Below, one piece after another: positions 11,753 through 24,708 of a DNA stretch of 64,000 bases; within the stretch, counting starts at the first letter, position 1, and every line of letters begins with the position of its first letter. The position numbers were made by a program, and so were the translations under genes. Source of the stretch: Channallabes apus (lineage: Eukaryota > Chordata > Actinopteri > Siluriformes > Clariidae); the NCBI GenBank assembly GCA_030522415.1, contig CM060104.1, positions 13,345,229-13,409,228 on the forward strand, in the 5' to 3' direction. The notes below the pieces were generated by a model that saw only the letters and a program-made list of their open reading frames with translations, did not search any database and was not told the DNA's origin.

Positions 11753-12728
11753 TAAACACTTTTCATTTTCAAACAGTCATTTTTGTTGGGGCCGAACAAA
11801 ATATTATTCTGCCTTGCATGTGTTGCCCATTTTCATAATAAATAATTATATAAAACTATAATATTTTTCTATTGTTTTTTATGATTGTTTTATTAGAAAT
11901 AATTTTAAAAAATCAATTTGTTTATATATTTGTTCTAATTATCTGATGGTCACATGACTTATAAGAGTAAATAATTTTCCGAGCTCAGTGGCTCCTTCAA
12001 GCCTCCATTAGTCACTATATAACTGTAGTGTCTGAAAATTGATCAAGTTTTCTTCAGCACCCATCAGCCTCCTCACCCCGAGGAAATACTGTATCGGCCG
12101 TTGGATTGGCTTTTTTAATCCATGAATTAAAACAAATCATTGTTTTCAAATGTAGCCTGGCCTTTCTTCTTAAAGTAGTAAGCCCAAAAAAATTGAAAGG
12201 GATGGAATAAGCAAAATATGTTTGGTGGAAATTATTAAAAGTAATATTTTATTTGTATCTGTTAACATGCCCTTGTAATCTCCCAATAGAAAGGTGTGAA
12301 AGGCTTTCATTGAATTTAGCATCGTGTATTACGCAGTGGCAATTTAATTTAGAACATAACTGAGGTCCCTCAGGTGCCCATTGCTAGATGTGCTTTGGTG
12401 TGTTCGAGGAGCAACCAGACAATTTCATTGTTTCTGTATGAGGTGCTGTAGCAAAGCCATTTGTTTTGTCTTGTATGGTAAAACCTCTGATTCTATTAGG
12501 ACGCTGCAAGTGCTATAAGTTGATTAGTCGTTGTGCAAATCACTTTGCTGAATTAGGTCATTAACTTGCTTGAGGATTGAATTATTGCTTCTCTACAGGG
12601 GATGGTGAAATGTAACATGCATGTACAGCAAGAGTGAGTCACAGCGATCAAAACTGAATGGATCCGGTGCGTATGTGCTACTCTGGGTCAAGAGATCTTG
12701 TTTTTATATCAGAGAGAGAGAAAGAAGA

Positions 12729-12890
12729 GTGGTGTGGCGGTTAAGGGCATTATCACTGTTTTTGCATGAGCTTCCTTTGGGTTCACATGCAATTAGGCTG
12801 ATTTTCTATTCTAAATAGCCCATGGGTGAGATGGCACTTTGCAGTAAACTGGCATTCCAGCAGGAATAAATTCTCCCTTTCCATAGTCCA
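12729..12890 (+). mobile_element. Degraded V-type SINE remnant
   Basis: GTGGTGTGGCGGTTAAGGGC resembles a tRNA-like head, and CAATTAGGCTGATTT plus TTCTAAATAGCCCATGGGTG resembles the post-V region of fish SINEs. It is strongly diverged and has no readable target duplication. Confidence 0.45.
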
Positions 12891-13194
12891 AGTGTGCACA
12901 GATAGGTTTGATCATGACCATGACCAATTTGAAGCTGAGTCAATGTGACAAAGAGGAGTATGGGTAAATGTTACACTTTGTATTGATCAATGATTCGGAT
13001 GCATTTGATGTTTATAATTGACATATCAATTTTCTTAGTTCACAATTTACTATTATAAAAACTCTCAATTAATGATTTAATGAACTTGAATATGCATATA
13101 GTAATACTAAGGGAAAAAATCTAAAGCCATAGAATTGTGCTGTTAAGTCTCAAAGTTTCCATAGATCAATATTGCAGCATTAAGCTTTTGGAAG

Positions 13195-13195
<1 letters not shown>

Positions 13196-13225
<30 letters not shown>

Positions 13226-13226
13226 G
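13196..13226. repeat. (ATT)n microsatellite
   Basis: About ten ATT units, uninterrupted. Confidence 0.9.
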
Positions 13227-15037
13227 ATTTTTATTTGATTATGCTTGTTACACACCCTGAAAAACAAGACCAGCTACATACTACTACTAATTTTGTAGTA
13301 GGAAGACATGAATTTTTTCCCTTTGGGTAGCTATGGGGTAAGGGAAGAACAGTGCATTTTTATTATTTAGTTTTTATTAGGTTTTAATTTTATTTAAAAA
13401 AATTACAAATAAATATTGGAAATAAATCCCAAAGCAAATATTACTGGTTTCTCCACCATGTTGCATGTGGCCTAGACTATAATACTATACTAGACTTAAT
13501 TATTTGTGAAGATTTAACAACAATATGATCCAGGTGCTCTGGTCATTTGAACATACGGTACTGTATGACATGCCTTTCTTATGGGTTATTAAGATATAAA
13601 TAAATTTCTCTTGCAATCCACTGTCACAATTTCAAGTGGTAAATGGCAAACATAATAACTATGGTAAATGTTTGACAGTGTAAGGTCATGTAGGAATAAT
13701 TAAATCATCACGAAGCAAGAGGCAGTTACACTTACACGACTCTATGAGCTGATCCTTGACCGATTTGTGACCCTCCTCCACCTCCTCCCCCTTTTCACTC
13801 TCACTGTCTACTCTCTCACCCTCTCTCTGTCCCACAGCCTAACCCCAAAAGTCATTCCCTGTACTCCATCTCCCTCTATCACTGTATTTCTTCAGGGATC
13901 ATTTCCCTCTATCGTTTTTCAGACAAGCTTGGTGATGAGGTGCACGGAAAGCGTATTGTCATTACAACGGAAAGCCAGCCATAATAATACGTTTTACACA
14001 GTCAATTTCCTTCCCCATCGAGCAGTGTCCTCGTGAAACATTTTAAAACCTTAATGGCGAGGTGTGCCGCTCTTTTGCATCTTTCCGTACTCTTTAATAC
14101 TCTTGATAGCATCTTCCATCTCAAAAACTCTGAACGACTTTGGGTTTAAAACAGGCATTTGTGTTTTAAGAGGCGTAGAGGAACCAGGAGGCAGCAGAGC
14201 CAGTGGGAGCCATGGGAGAGATTGCAGTCAGCGCGTTCATTCTAGCAAAAGAAAAGAGCGCAAGGCTCAATCTGAAAGACTCTGGAAAAATCAGACAAAC
14301 AAACAACAGCCTGAAGGAAGTAGCCTGAAGGTATATATCTAACCTCTTTGGTCAAATGTATACAGGCAACAAACTTATCTGTGTCTTATTCATGTTGCTC
14401 TGAATAAAATGTCTGATATATGGTTTTCATTATAGGGAATACAGCTAATTAAACAGTATATTAATTAGAGCAAAATTAAAACACAGTAGCCAAACTGTCA
14501 GGCAGAATCACTGGTGAAGCAATCAATCTGTCAATCCCCGTATGAAACTGGATTCTCCATATGCAGGTGCTTGATTGACAAGTGAGTGAGTATTATTTTT
14601 GCGAGAGCAGCATTCCGGCTGTCACATTCACTCCTGCCAGGCAGCCACGGCGCCATAACAAACTCATTACAGGGAGCACAAGCCTGCTATAACACCCAGA
14701 GCCTAGGCAATTTTATGATTCATTTAGTTCAATAAAGAGCATTTATTAAAGTTTACTTAGTTATCAATAATGACTTCCCTATTTTTGAACTTTCAGACTA
14801 GGATGAAAGAGGATTGCAATTGATTGGTGAAGATGGAGATGTAAATGAGTATGAGAGGGTGGGGATGCAGCCTGCCAGGTTGAAAAAGGAAGAGCCACAG
14901 ATCATTGATGATTCAAAGTATTTGAGAGATTTGAAGCTTTGCCATCTTATACCACCCCTTATATTATCATCCCAGAGAAATATATCACAAATGTCATGTG
15001 AATTGTGGAAAAAAGAAAATAAGAGACGCGAATGAAT

Positions 15038-15039
<2 letters not shown>

Positions 15040-15081
<42 letters not shown>

Positions 15082-15084
15082 GAG
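15040..15084. repeat. (GA)n microsatellite
   Basis: About 20 GA units, interrupted once by ACAGA. Confidence 0.95.
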
Positions 15085-15334
15085 CGTGTGTGTTTATAGA
15101 GCTCTGTTGCCACAATGGCAGAGCTGGAGGGAGATTAGAGAATGAGCAAAAACGCTCCATGGATTAAGAGCTATGAGCTGTTTCTGATCATCCAGCCAGG
15201 AGAACAAATGGCATCAAGGCCCTGGCATCAAGGCGCACACACATGGACACGCTTTTTTTTTTTTTTTTTATACTTTTTACGATTTATATATACAGTATTA
15301 ACATTGTTATTACACATATCAAACATGTAACATA

Positions 15335-15716
15335 CAGGACTATGCAAAAGGTACCCACACATTTATATTCATTTTTTATAATTAATTAAACAATAGATGC
15401 TGGTTGTCAGGGTTGCGTGTGAAAACAGAGCTTCTGTAAGTGTAGAAGAACTTTAATAGATTCTGCAAGATCCTGAGAAACCCTTCCACCAATGTACCAG
15501 TTCATTATAAAACTGCACAAAGTCTACCTGAGACTATTGTTTCATTTTTAAAGACACAGTTGTCACAATAAATATTCATTCTGTTCACTTTCGTGCTGTT
15601 TACTGCTCTTTGTAATAGACATGTCTTCAAATGTAGACATGCTTAATTATTATTATATTTGAAAGCCTTTTTGCTTTATAGCATTTCTTTACATGCATTT
15701 CTTTTGCACAGTACTG
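15335..15716. mobile_element. MITE with CAGKACTRTGCAAAAG ends
   Basis: The left end is CAGGACTATGCAAAAGG and the right end, read inward on the other strand, is CAGTACTGTGCAAAAG. The left flank has TA and the right flank has CA, a likely decayed TA duplication. The 382 bp between hold no coding frame. The ends match those of the MITE at 60835-61002, so both probably belong to one Tc1/mariner-type non-autonomous family. Confidence 0.7.
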
Positions 15717-16496
15717 CATATACTCCAAACAAATAAATAAATAAGTCCTGTTTTTATTCTGTTTTGGTCAAAATGTTCTCTTCTGTTTACTTTAGTTTAA
15801 GTTTTGCTACTAGAATTCTGCCATAGTCTATGAAGTCTGGGTGATTTTATGACTTTATCGTGTCATGTTCATCTAGTTCTGTTTAACTCATGTTTTGCAA
15901 AAAAGCCACTGTGCCAAGTTCTAGCAGCCCGTGTGGGTTATCCTAGAGACATTTACTTTTCAACCCTTGTTTGGAACTGATACAAAAAAATGTTATCCTT
16001 TTCTCTCCTTTTTAACGGTCTATCATGGTTGTGTGTTTGGGTGCTTGGTCTGAGTTTCTTACAGTTTATAGTAAGAATACAGTTTATTTGTATCAGATAC
16101 ATAGTCAGGATATTTCCTTTCTGAAAATCCAAGAAAAAGCACACAGACTGTATAAAAATATATAATTTGATCCTTTCAGTTGCTGTCGTAATCTGCTTCC
16201 AGCTACTGTAGCTCATTAATGAACTTAACCAAGGGAATTCATGATGAATTCCTTTTGTTCTTACTGACTCTATCATTAGAGCCCTTTAATTGTAATTTCA
16301 CAAATTTACTCTAAGATGCACATATCTTCTCTTAATGCAGAAAGTTATAGTATATTATTTAGTCTCCATGTACAAAATTAATTGTGGGATTTACCAAGAA
16401 TAAACAGATTTTATCTCCTTAATAAATAGTAAATTGTATATAAATACAATTGATATGTTAAAGGCAATCAGAGAGTTTTTATTTGATACAGATATT

Positions 16497-16601
16497 ATTA
16501 TTATGATAATAATATTTCTTCTTATTCTTCTTCTTCTTCTTATTATTATTATTATTATTATAATTATTATAATAATTATTATTATAATTATTATTATATA
16601 A
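16497..16601. repeat. TTA/TTC-rich simple repeat block
   Basis: Short runs of TTA, TTC and ATT(A) in succession, with self-complementary AATAATTATTATT segments. No other content. Confidence 0.85.
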
Positions 16602-16699
16602 TTCTTGAACTATTTGTCTTCGGGGACCTATGGCATCACCCCAGTGGTCATTGCACCTCGTACAGCCCACACATGTGCATCTAATCATTCACCAATCAC

Positions 16700-16775
16700 T
16701 ACTGAGCAATTTGGAAATTGCAATGAGCCGACAACACATGTCTTTGGACTACGGAGGAAACCGGAGTAATCCTTG
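16700..16775 (-). mobile_element. V-core SINE scrap
   Basis: ACATGTCTTTGGACTACGGA and GGAAACCGGAGTA form the reverse complement of the V-core (TCCGGTTTCCTCC, then AGTCCAAAGACATG). Nothing else of the element is readable. Confidence 0.5.
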
Positions 16776-16828
16776 AACTATTCAGGATAAATACCAACTG
16801 GGATGTTAATAAAAGCACAATGCATCCA

Positions 16829-16830
<2 letters not shown>

Positions 16831-16887
<57 letters not shown>
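16831..16887. repeat. (CA)n microsatellite
   Basis: About 28 CA units with a single TACACA interruption at the left and AAACA at the right. Confidence 0.95.
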
Positions 16888-16893
<6 letters not shown>

Positions 16894-17321
16894 AGAGGTC
16901 TGGCTGTGATTCACATAATCAGGGCTTTTTCTGTACAGACGTTCTCTGGCAGTGCAGCCGAGGGTGACAGCAGCATTGACGCACAGTAAGCTGAGGGCTC
17001 TCAGAGGGAAGGTTTCCGTTTGTGCGCGTCTGGACGCTATTGATCAACCAGTCACTCTGGGCGTGGCGTTCAATACGTTTGCGTAGCCCAAGCATCAGTT
17101 GTGATTAAAGAAAAAGGAAGCAACTGTTTGCATGTTGAGCTACTTTGTATTCATCAACATCCGAATCTCTCCCTCATGTTTCTGCAGCTGCTGCATCACC
17201 TAATCACTCGCTGATCGCTTCACATCAGAAAGACTCACCTCTGAAAATGCTGCTCATTTATGCACAGGACTAGAGCCAGCAAGAAAATTAACTTAGGACA
17301 TCATTTTGTGCATTTGATGCA

Positions 17322-17324
<3 letters not shown>

Positions 17325-17358
<34 letters not shown>

Positions 17359-17370
17359 CTCTCTCTCTGT
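17325..17370. repeat. (CT)n microsatellite
   Basis: About 20 CT units with a TTTT interruption. Confidence 0.95.
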
Positions 17371-18282
17371 CTCTGAATACCCAACACCCCTATTTTGTTT
17401 TATTCTTTTGAAATAACAGCAAGGTCTTCTTGAAGTCTGATGTCAAAGACAAATGAGGGGTGATGCGCATGAACTGCACTGAACTGTTCTCATTATTGTT
17501 TGCAAGCCTGAAACCAAACAGTCCCCCATTATCTCCGAGAGAATGCAAATGTGTATGTGGCTAGGGTTATAGTCACCACTACCCAATTCCCACTACACCA
17601 GTTTTAACTGCACAGCTGCTACAGCATTTTGTCATTTCAGTATATTTCTGCATCATGTTTGGTCTTATTTTTTACTATCTGCATATGTTACGGTTGTTAT
17701 TTTTATCTATTGAAGTTTACAGATCAGCGCACAGCAAAATAAACTCTTTAGATTGCTCAGTGTAAGCCTACTATATTGCACAAATTGTTATATGTTCTGT
17801 GATGTTACACTTCCACATGACAGCCTGTGACAGCCTGTCAAATTTGGGTAAAAAAAAAAAAATCCCATGCTGTTTTCTGTTGTAGCTTTCCTATCTTATA
17901 ACACTTACCAACTAGGGTGAGTGATAGCTAACGCATGCTTCATCTGAGAGGATGTGAAGCCAGTGATCACATCATTTTGAACTGCTGTTCATACTGCATT
18001 ACAAAGACAGTGTAAGGCTTTGGAAGGTACCCACAATAGACTCATAGGTACCCAGAACAGACAAGTGGCACTGTATTGACTGGGGAGAGAGTATCCCATC
18101 CACCCACACAAAGAGCCAATGTAATTTTGTTTCCTCGACTCCTATTCATGATGGTCATTGAAATCTCCTGCCGTTAGGGCAAATGATTTGTTGGCATACC
18201 ACTCAAGAGCTGTGATACCACTTCTCAAACACTTATAACATTTCATCAAAATGTTGCACAATTTGACTTTTCATGTATGTGT

Positions 18283-18425
18283 GTGTACATTCACATTATG
18301 GCATTTGGCAGATACCCTTATCCAGAGCGATTTACTCTTTAATCTCATTATACATTATACATATATCTGAACAGTTGAGGGTTAAGAGTCTAGCTCAAGG
18401 GTCTAACAATAGCAAGTGTCCCATG
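18283..18425 (-). mobile_element. tRNA SINE with L2-like tail, 5'-truncated
   Basis: ATGGCATTTGGCAGATACCC and TTATCCAGAGCGATTTAC are, on the minus strand, the GTCGCTCTGGATAAGGG...TCTGCCAAATGCC tail typical of UnaL2-tailed fish SINEs, followed by GTTGAGGGTTAAG. The tRNA head is missing. It is the same family as the split copy at 40284-42840. Confidence 0.75.
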
Positions 18426-18610
18426 TGTGTATTTGCAATTAGGAAATATTTTATTATTATTTTTTTTAATCTTTTGAGATTTCTGTTAAATACTCTTTAC
18501 TTGCACCAGATAACTTAATCATTCTAATCAAACATGAAAATATTTGGCAAAAGAATTATAACTAACTATACCTTACATTAAAATTGTACATGGGAACAAT
18601 ATACAGTATA

Positions 18611-20088
18611 CAGGGAGTGCAGAATTATTAGGCAAATGATTATTTTGTCCACATCATCCTCTTTATGCATGTTGTCTTACTCCAAGCTGTATAGGCTCGA
18701 AAGCCTACTACCAATTAAGCATATTAGGTGATGTGCATCTCTGTAATGAGAAGGGGTGTGGTCTAATGACATCAATACCCTATATCAGGTGTGCATAATT
18801 ATTAGGCAACTTCCTTTCCTTTGGCAAAATGGGTCAAAAGAAGGACTTGACAGGCTCAGAAAAGTCAAAAATAGTGAGATATCTTGCAGAGGGATGCAGC
18901 ACTCTTAAAATTGCAAAGCTTCTGAAGCGTGATCATCAAACAATCAAGCGTTTCATTCAAAATAGTCAACAGGGTCGCAAGAAGCGTGTGGAAAAACCAA
19001 GGCGCAAAATAACTGCCCATGAACTGAGAAAAGTCAAGCGTGCAGCTGCCAAGATGCCACTTGCCACCAGTTTGGCCATATTTCAGAGCTGCAACATCAC
19101 TGGAGTGCCCAAAAGCACAAGGTGTGCAATACTCAGAGACATGGCCAAGGTAAGAAAGGCTGAAAGACGACCACCACTGAACAAGACACACAAGCTGAAA
19201 CATCAAGACTGGGCCAAGAAATATCTCAAGACTGATTTTTCTAAGGTTTTATGGCCTGATGAAATGAGAGTGAGTCTTGATGGGCCCGTGGCTGGATTGG
19301 TAAAGGGCAGAGAGCTCCAGTCCGACTCAGACGGCAGCAAGGTGGAGGTGGAGTACTGGTTTGGGCTGGTATCATCAAAGATGAGCTTGTGGGGCCTTTT
19401 CGGGTTGAGGATGGAGTCAAGCTCAACTCCCAGTCCTACTGCCAGTTTCTGGATATGATTTTCATGCAGGAAAATGCTCCATCACACACGTCCAAGTACT
19501 CCACAGCGTGGCTGGCAAGAAAGGGTATAAAAGAAGAAAAACTAATGACATGGCCTCCTTGTTCACCTGATCTGAACCCCATTGAGAACCTGTGGTCCAT
19601 CATCAAATGTGAGATTTACAAGGAGGGAAAACAGTACACCTCTCTGAACAGTGTCTGGGAGGCTGTGGTTGCTGCTGCACACAATGTTGATGGTGAACAG
19701 ATCAAAACACTGACAGAATCCATGGATGGCAGGCTTTTGAGTGTCCTTGAGTGAAAGGTGGCTATATTGGTCACTGATTTGTTTTTGTTTTGTTTTTGAA
19801 TGTCAGAAATGTATATTTGTGAATGTGGAGATGTTATATTGGTTTCACTGATAAAAATAAATAATTGAAATGGGTATATATTTGTTTTTTGTTAAGTTGC
19901 CTAATAATTATGCACAGTAATAGTCACCTGCACACACAGATATCCCCCTAAAATAGCTAAAACTAAAAACAAACTAAAAACTACTTTGATATTAATGAGT
20001 TTTTTGGGTTCATTGAGAACATGGTTGTTGTTCAATAATAAAAGTATTCCTCAAAAATACAACTTGCCTAATAATTCTGCACTCCCTG
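18611..20088 (+). mobile_element. Tc1-like transposon, defective (different family)
   Basis: The ends are CAGGGAGTGCAGAATTATTA and its reverse complement (ending ACTCCCTG at 20088). A second motif, GTGCATAATTATTAGGCAA, lies about 170 bp inside each end, an IR/DR-like layout. TA precedes the left end but CA follows the right end, so one target base has mutated. The transposase inside is broken (see 18829-19754). Relatives are common in fish genomes. Confidence 0.93.
18829..19754 (+). pseudogene. Broken Tc1-like transposase
   Basis: It starts MGQKKDLTGSEKSKIVRYLA with a helix-turn-helix (CSTLKIAKLLKRDHQTIKRF). The first catalytic Asp survives in VLWPDEMRVSLDGP. Near 19281 the frame is lost: the following GGGGVLVWAG, SQSYCQF and [11 protein letters not shown] motifs continue in another frame to a stop after 19754. 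The spacing between QFL and IFMQEN is shorter than in relatives, suggesting an in-frame internal deletion near 19455. The second catalytic residue is Glu (MQENAPSH, codon 19470-19472) where Asp is expected. It is therefore dead in at least three ways. Confidence 0.9.
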
Positions 20089-22439
20089 CAGACAGCGCAG
20101 TTGAGAGAAAATGTCATGTCCTTATATAAGAACATTCAGGTCTCGAGAGATTGAAATAAGATCAAAAATATCTAACTTACGTAGGAACAGAACTGACTCA
20201 ACTAATCCAAAAGAATGTCTCGACTGATTTAAAAGCAAACATTGATTAAGACATCTCATATTTTCAAAATTCCATAAATGATTTTTGTCTCAGATATTGA
20301 GAAAGGCTGATGTAGATGATGCTAATAATCAAAGCACTATTGGCATATTCTATTTTCGAATGGTACAGTTTTTGATAAAAATGACATTGTATATGATGTT
20401 GTATAAGAAAATAACTAGTAGATATACGTTGGTATAAATATGGAGATCATAGGTAGCTGACAACAGTGATTAAATGTATGATTAAACATTTAAATTATAG
20501 AAATATGACCTTAATTTGAACAAAAATAAAAAATACTATTGTTAAATATGGAATGCTTTAATTTACGAAGGGGTTGTGAGTCTATGGGCTATAAACAAAG
20601 GGTGTTATAAAGAGACATGTGGTTTCATGGTAATAAAATGAAAGTGTTGCAATCACATCTAATTCACATGTTATTAAAAGTAAAAAGTAAAATAAAGTAA
20701 GTAAAAAGTAAAATAAAATTAATAAATCTCACCTGCATTTGAGCCTTTAAATTGATTCAAAACTTCACTAAATGCTTAGCATTTTGTCCTCTTTCGCTTT
20801 TAAAGGTAACCAGATTTTAAAATGCATAATTTCATTTCAGACTGAGATACAGTATGCCTCTAAGAGAAGTTTATATTTTCACCATGTGAAGGTTTTTCCC
20901 AATGTTTTAGCAGGGACTGTAATGACTTTCATCATTCAAGCTGAAGACAGAGAATCATAGTCACAAAAGTGCTTAACCACTGATATAAAAATTTTATTTA
21001 CCACAAAAAAGTTTTTTTTTGTCATGGACACATTCAAACTTATAGAAAAGATTTTTGTATAATTGACCTGAACTAGTAAAATCCAAGATGGAGCATTTGA
21101 TAGATCTTTTTAACTTGCAATGGGCAAGAATTTAAACGATTCTAACATACTGTAATAACTACATTTTTTTACAGCTGTGTGAAATTCATAAATTGCATAT
21201 TAATAAGACATTAAGCCTTTGCCAAATCTGCTTTCAGCAGGGTGGGTCAGAGGGGACCAAGCAAAAGCCTTACCCTATACACTGCAGTAATGATTGTGGG
21301 CAGCATCATGCACATTAATCTGACCCCTGAATGCTGGTCTGCTGCAAGGGACTTGCTGTTGAGAATAAGATTGTTCTGTGTTTTTCTGTGCTTGCTTTTT
21401 CATTCTCTTTTTTTTTTTAATTCCACTGGGCTGGCCATAATGGCATTTCTGCAGAGCCTGTGGCAAACTGGAGTGTTCCTTCTCATTGCTTCAGAGTGCA
21501 TCTGCTCTTTCAGGGTGTTTATGTTTCTTTATGTTTCAATCAAAGGAGCCAAAGCGGTGTGACTGTGAGCAAGCTGTGAGTGAGCAGTGCAGCCCCATCT
21601 CACAAATAAATTCTGCCCTGTTACACAGACTTAGTGTGGCTGCCTATATACGGAGATAGCGCTAGACTCAGGGGAACACTAGCCTACTTTATGGTACTAT
21701 AACCTCAAATGCATGTTGCTGAAAGGGCAACTGAGATTCCCGTCCATTTCCTAACCCACACATGATGGCATGGTTCAGCTTTATTGCTCAGCTTGAGCTG
21801 GTTAAATCAACATAAGGAAGGATAAGGAAAAGCCCAGAGCTACAACATAAACAGATTGTAAGGTGCAAAAACGTATGTCTTCCAGGATTTTACTATAATT
21901 ACTTTTTTTTTCTGACCTTCAATGTCCTTCCTAAGTATTGGTACTTGTGAGGAAAATTTATTATATAAAATAAACACATGATAATTTAGATTTTCCACTC
22001 ACATGAGAAGAAAAAGTCATGAAAAGGCCTTAAAACCCATAGCATTTTAGCCATTTTTTGTTTTGCCTTTTTTTTTTTTTTTAGAAATCTATAGTTTATA
22101 CGCTCAGCATTGTGCAGTATAGCGTAACATATCCTTCTTCTTTTTTTTCAGCACAACAATACAGTATGATGAATTGAATTTCATTTCATTTTAACCAACT
22201 ATACAAACATGACTGAGAAAAACAAATGGGTCAAATAGGCAAAGAAATAGAACAGAAACACATGATCACATGCTTTTCTGGTTGTTTCTATAACTAATAT
22301 ACTGTATATATTAAATATGCTAATTTTACGAGTTCTACATATCTGTGACATCATTCCCATATTCTGATAGTGGAAAAATTTACACATTATAAAAGTGATG
22401 ATAACTTTCACAAGTAGTGCACAGTAATGACAATTTATC

Positions 22440-22562
22440 ATTACTTTTAATTAATGTAATGATAAATATTGTTACTGTATGTAATTATATTAACGTAATG
22501 ATAATAATTATTGTTAAGTAATGATATTAATGTAATGATAATAATTATTGTTATCATTACAA
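22440..22562. repeat. Tandem AT-rich repeat
   Basis: A unit containing GTAATGATAATAATTATTGT is repeated twice with a half-unit at each side. The block is bracketed by two copies of TTTACACATTATAAAAGT (22379 and 22567). No known element is recognised. Confidence 0.6.
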
Positions 22563-24317
22563 TAAAATTTACACATTATAAAAGTACTGTAATTATTACT
22601 TAACACATCTCCAAGACTGACATATAAACCCTTTTTTTGTTTTGCTTTAATGATCAATGCTTTGTTGCTGGCACAGATCTGTGCCACTTGAGTTTTAGGG
22701 GCTTTAAGTAATATTTCCTTTTAAAAGTATACGTGACAAGGAACATATAAATAAATTAAATAAATTCAAACAGATCATCTTAACTCAAGGGGTATGAATA
22801 CAAAGTTAAACATGTAAAATCCACTTGTCTGACTGAGGAACCGTTGCGAAAACTGAACATCTTTAACACAAAAGAGACAGGTGGTTGTTGATCTGCACAA
22901 ATTTGATAATGGACATAAATACAAACAAAATCAAATAAAAGGTTAAAATGCTAATAAGCACTATTACAGTCATAACAGCAAGTTCCAGGCTTTGAAATTT
23001 GTCAGGAATTGGATCAGTGGGTGCATTGTCTTGCCAAAATATAAATTGCTGATCATCTTGAAATGCGTGTATGAATTATAGGGAACATTGTACTGCTCAA
23101 AAGTTTTCAATTTTTGTTTAAAAAACAACAACCACACAAATCACATTAGAGATCAAATTGTCAATTACTCTTTTCATATATGAAGGGTGCCAAAAATCTG
23201 GCACTTTTGACATTTTTTTAAAAGAATCATTGCATTATACTAATATACAACACATTTGTTAATTAATATGGCTGTATCAGTTTACCAAAATAAAAATGCA
23301 CCTCTGATATGACCACCCTCTTGATGTAATGATAAATAAACTATGGAATGTGTGTAATAAATTATAGTGCAGCAGAGTAAGCATATTTCTACATTTGGAG
23401 TTATACATGTAGCTCTCCATGCTCCTCCATGTGTAATGTGCTGTAGTTAGAAACAGAATGCAAGTTTGCATGCACCATCATCATCTATCAATTCCCCTTT
23501 CCTTACACAGCAGTTGACAATCTGGGGAGACTGGATCCTCTGCTTCAGACACTAGAATATTAACAATTCATAATAGTGTTAACTCCAGCTGAAGCTGGGA
23601 GATTTATTAAATCTATCATAGCGGCCTGGAAAAGTAAGCGAGCATGAGGAGTAAAACGCATAAAAAAGAGAAATCAGCGGGGGTAATACTCACATTGGCT
23701 GACACATTTATCTTTAATTTCATTCAGGAGTGACATAATTGATTTTAATGAGATGTTTATAGATTGAAGTGGCGGTGTTGCTAAATCATTTGCCAGTCTG
23801 GCTGTTGGGCTCTGCTGAGCGTTATGCTGGGGAAATGAACAGCACACTCCAGCGCGTTCAGCCAAAATTTACCAAAATCTGCTCCATTTGTTGTTCTTTC
23901 TCGCTTCTTCTGTTTATCCACTGTATCTATACAGTGTTATAACACCACTACATATAACAAAGTTATCTTTTCCACTTACTGGATTAATTGTGCTATTCAT
24001 TAATTATACTTCTGTTCATACTGCAGTGTACTGTAAAAAGCTGTGATTTCCTTTATTCACGTTTTTGCATTAATACTTTGAAGTGACTTTATCAGACAGG
24101 ACAGATGGGAACGTGGAAGCCATCTTGATCTGTAATTAGTTATGTATATAACTGGTATATATTTAAATAGAGTCTAGATGCAGTAGATTTAAAAGCATAG
24201 GCTACAGTGCAAGACAATATATGTGTAAGGATTATACTTATTCAATTTATGTCTATCAAGCAATGGCAAACCAATAGACAAATAGAAAAACAGAAACATA
24301 CAGACTATTTTATAGAC

Positions 24318-24490
24318 TCACCAGCCAGTTCATTAGACTCAACTGTTCAACTGCCCTTTAACATAAATATCTAATCAGCCAATCACAGGGTAGCAACTCA
24401 GTGAAAGCAACTCAGTGAATACTCATGACTATTTGCAGAATCTCAAACCGAGCATCATAAAGGGGACTTGTTGGTGCCAGACAGGCTGGT
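24318..24490 (+). pseudogene. 5' scrap of another Tc1-like element
   Basis: AATCAGCCAATCACAGGGTA, CAACTCAGTGAA, TCAAACCGAGCATCA and TTGGTGCCAGACAGGCTGGT match, from memory, the leader and first coding segment (VGARRAGLS-type) of a widespread fish Tc1-like repeat. It ends in an A-run and G-run. No inverted repeats or catalytic region remain. Confidence 0.55.
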
Positions 24491-24708
24491 ATATAAAAAG
24501 AAAAAAAAAAGGGGAGGGGGGGTGCACGTCAAACTGGGACTTTTGATTGTGCAGAAATTTGGTTGACAAAATGTCCTAGAATTTCTTATTATGGATCCAT
24601 GATCAGACTGCCTCCTGCTCACCTGAAATGCCAGGAACTCATTGTATGGCCTAAATATGTGGTAATACAGTAGCTTGCAGCAAGTCAGTATTCTATTCAC
24701 TATATATA

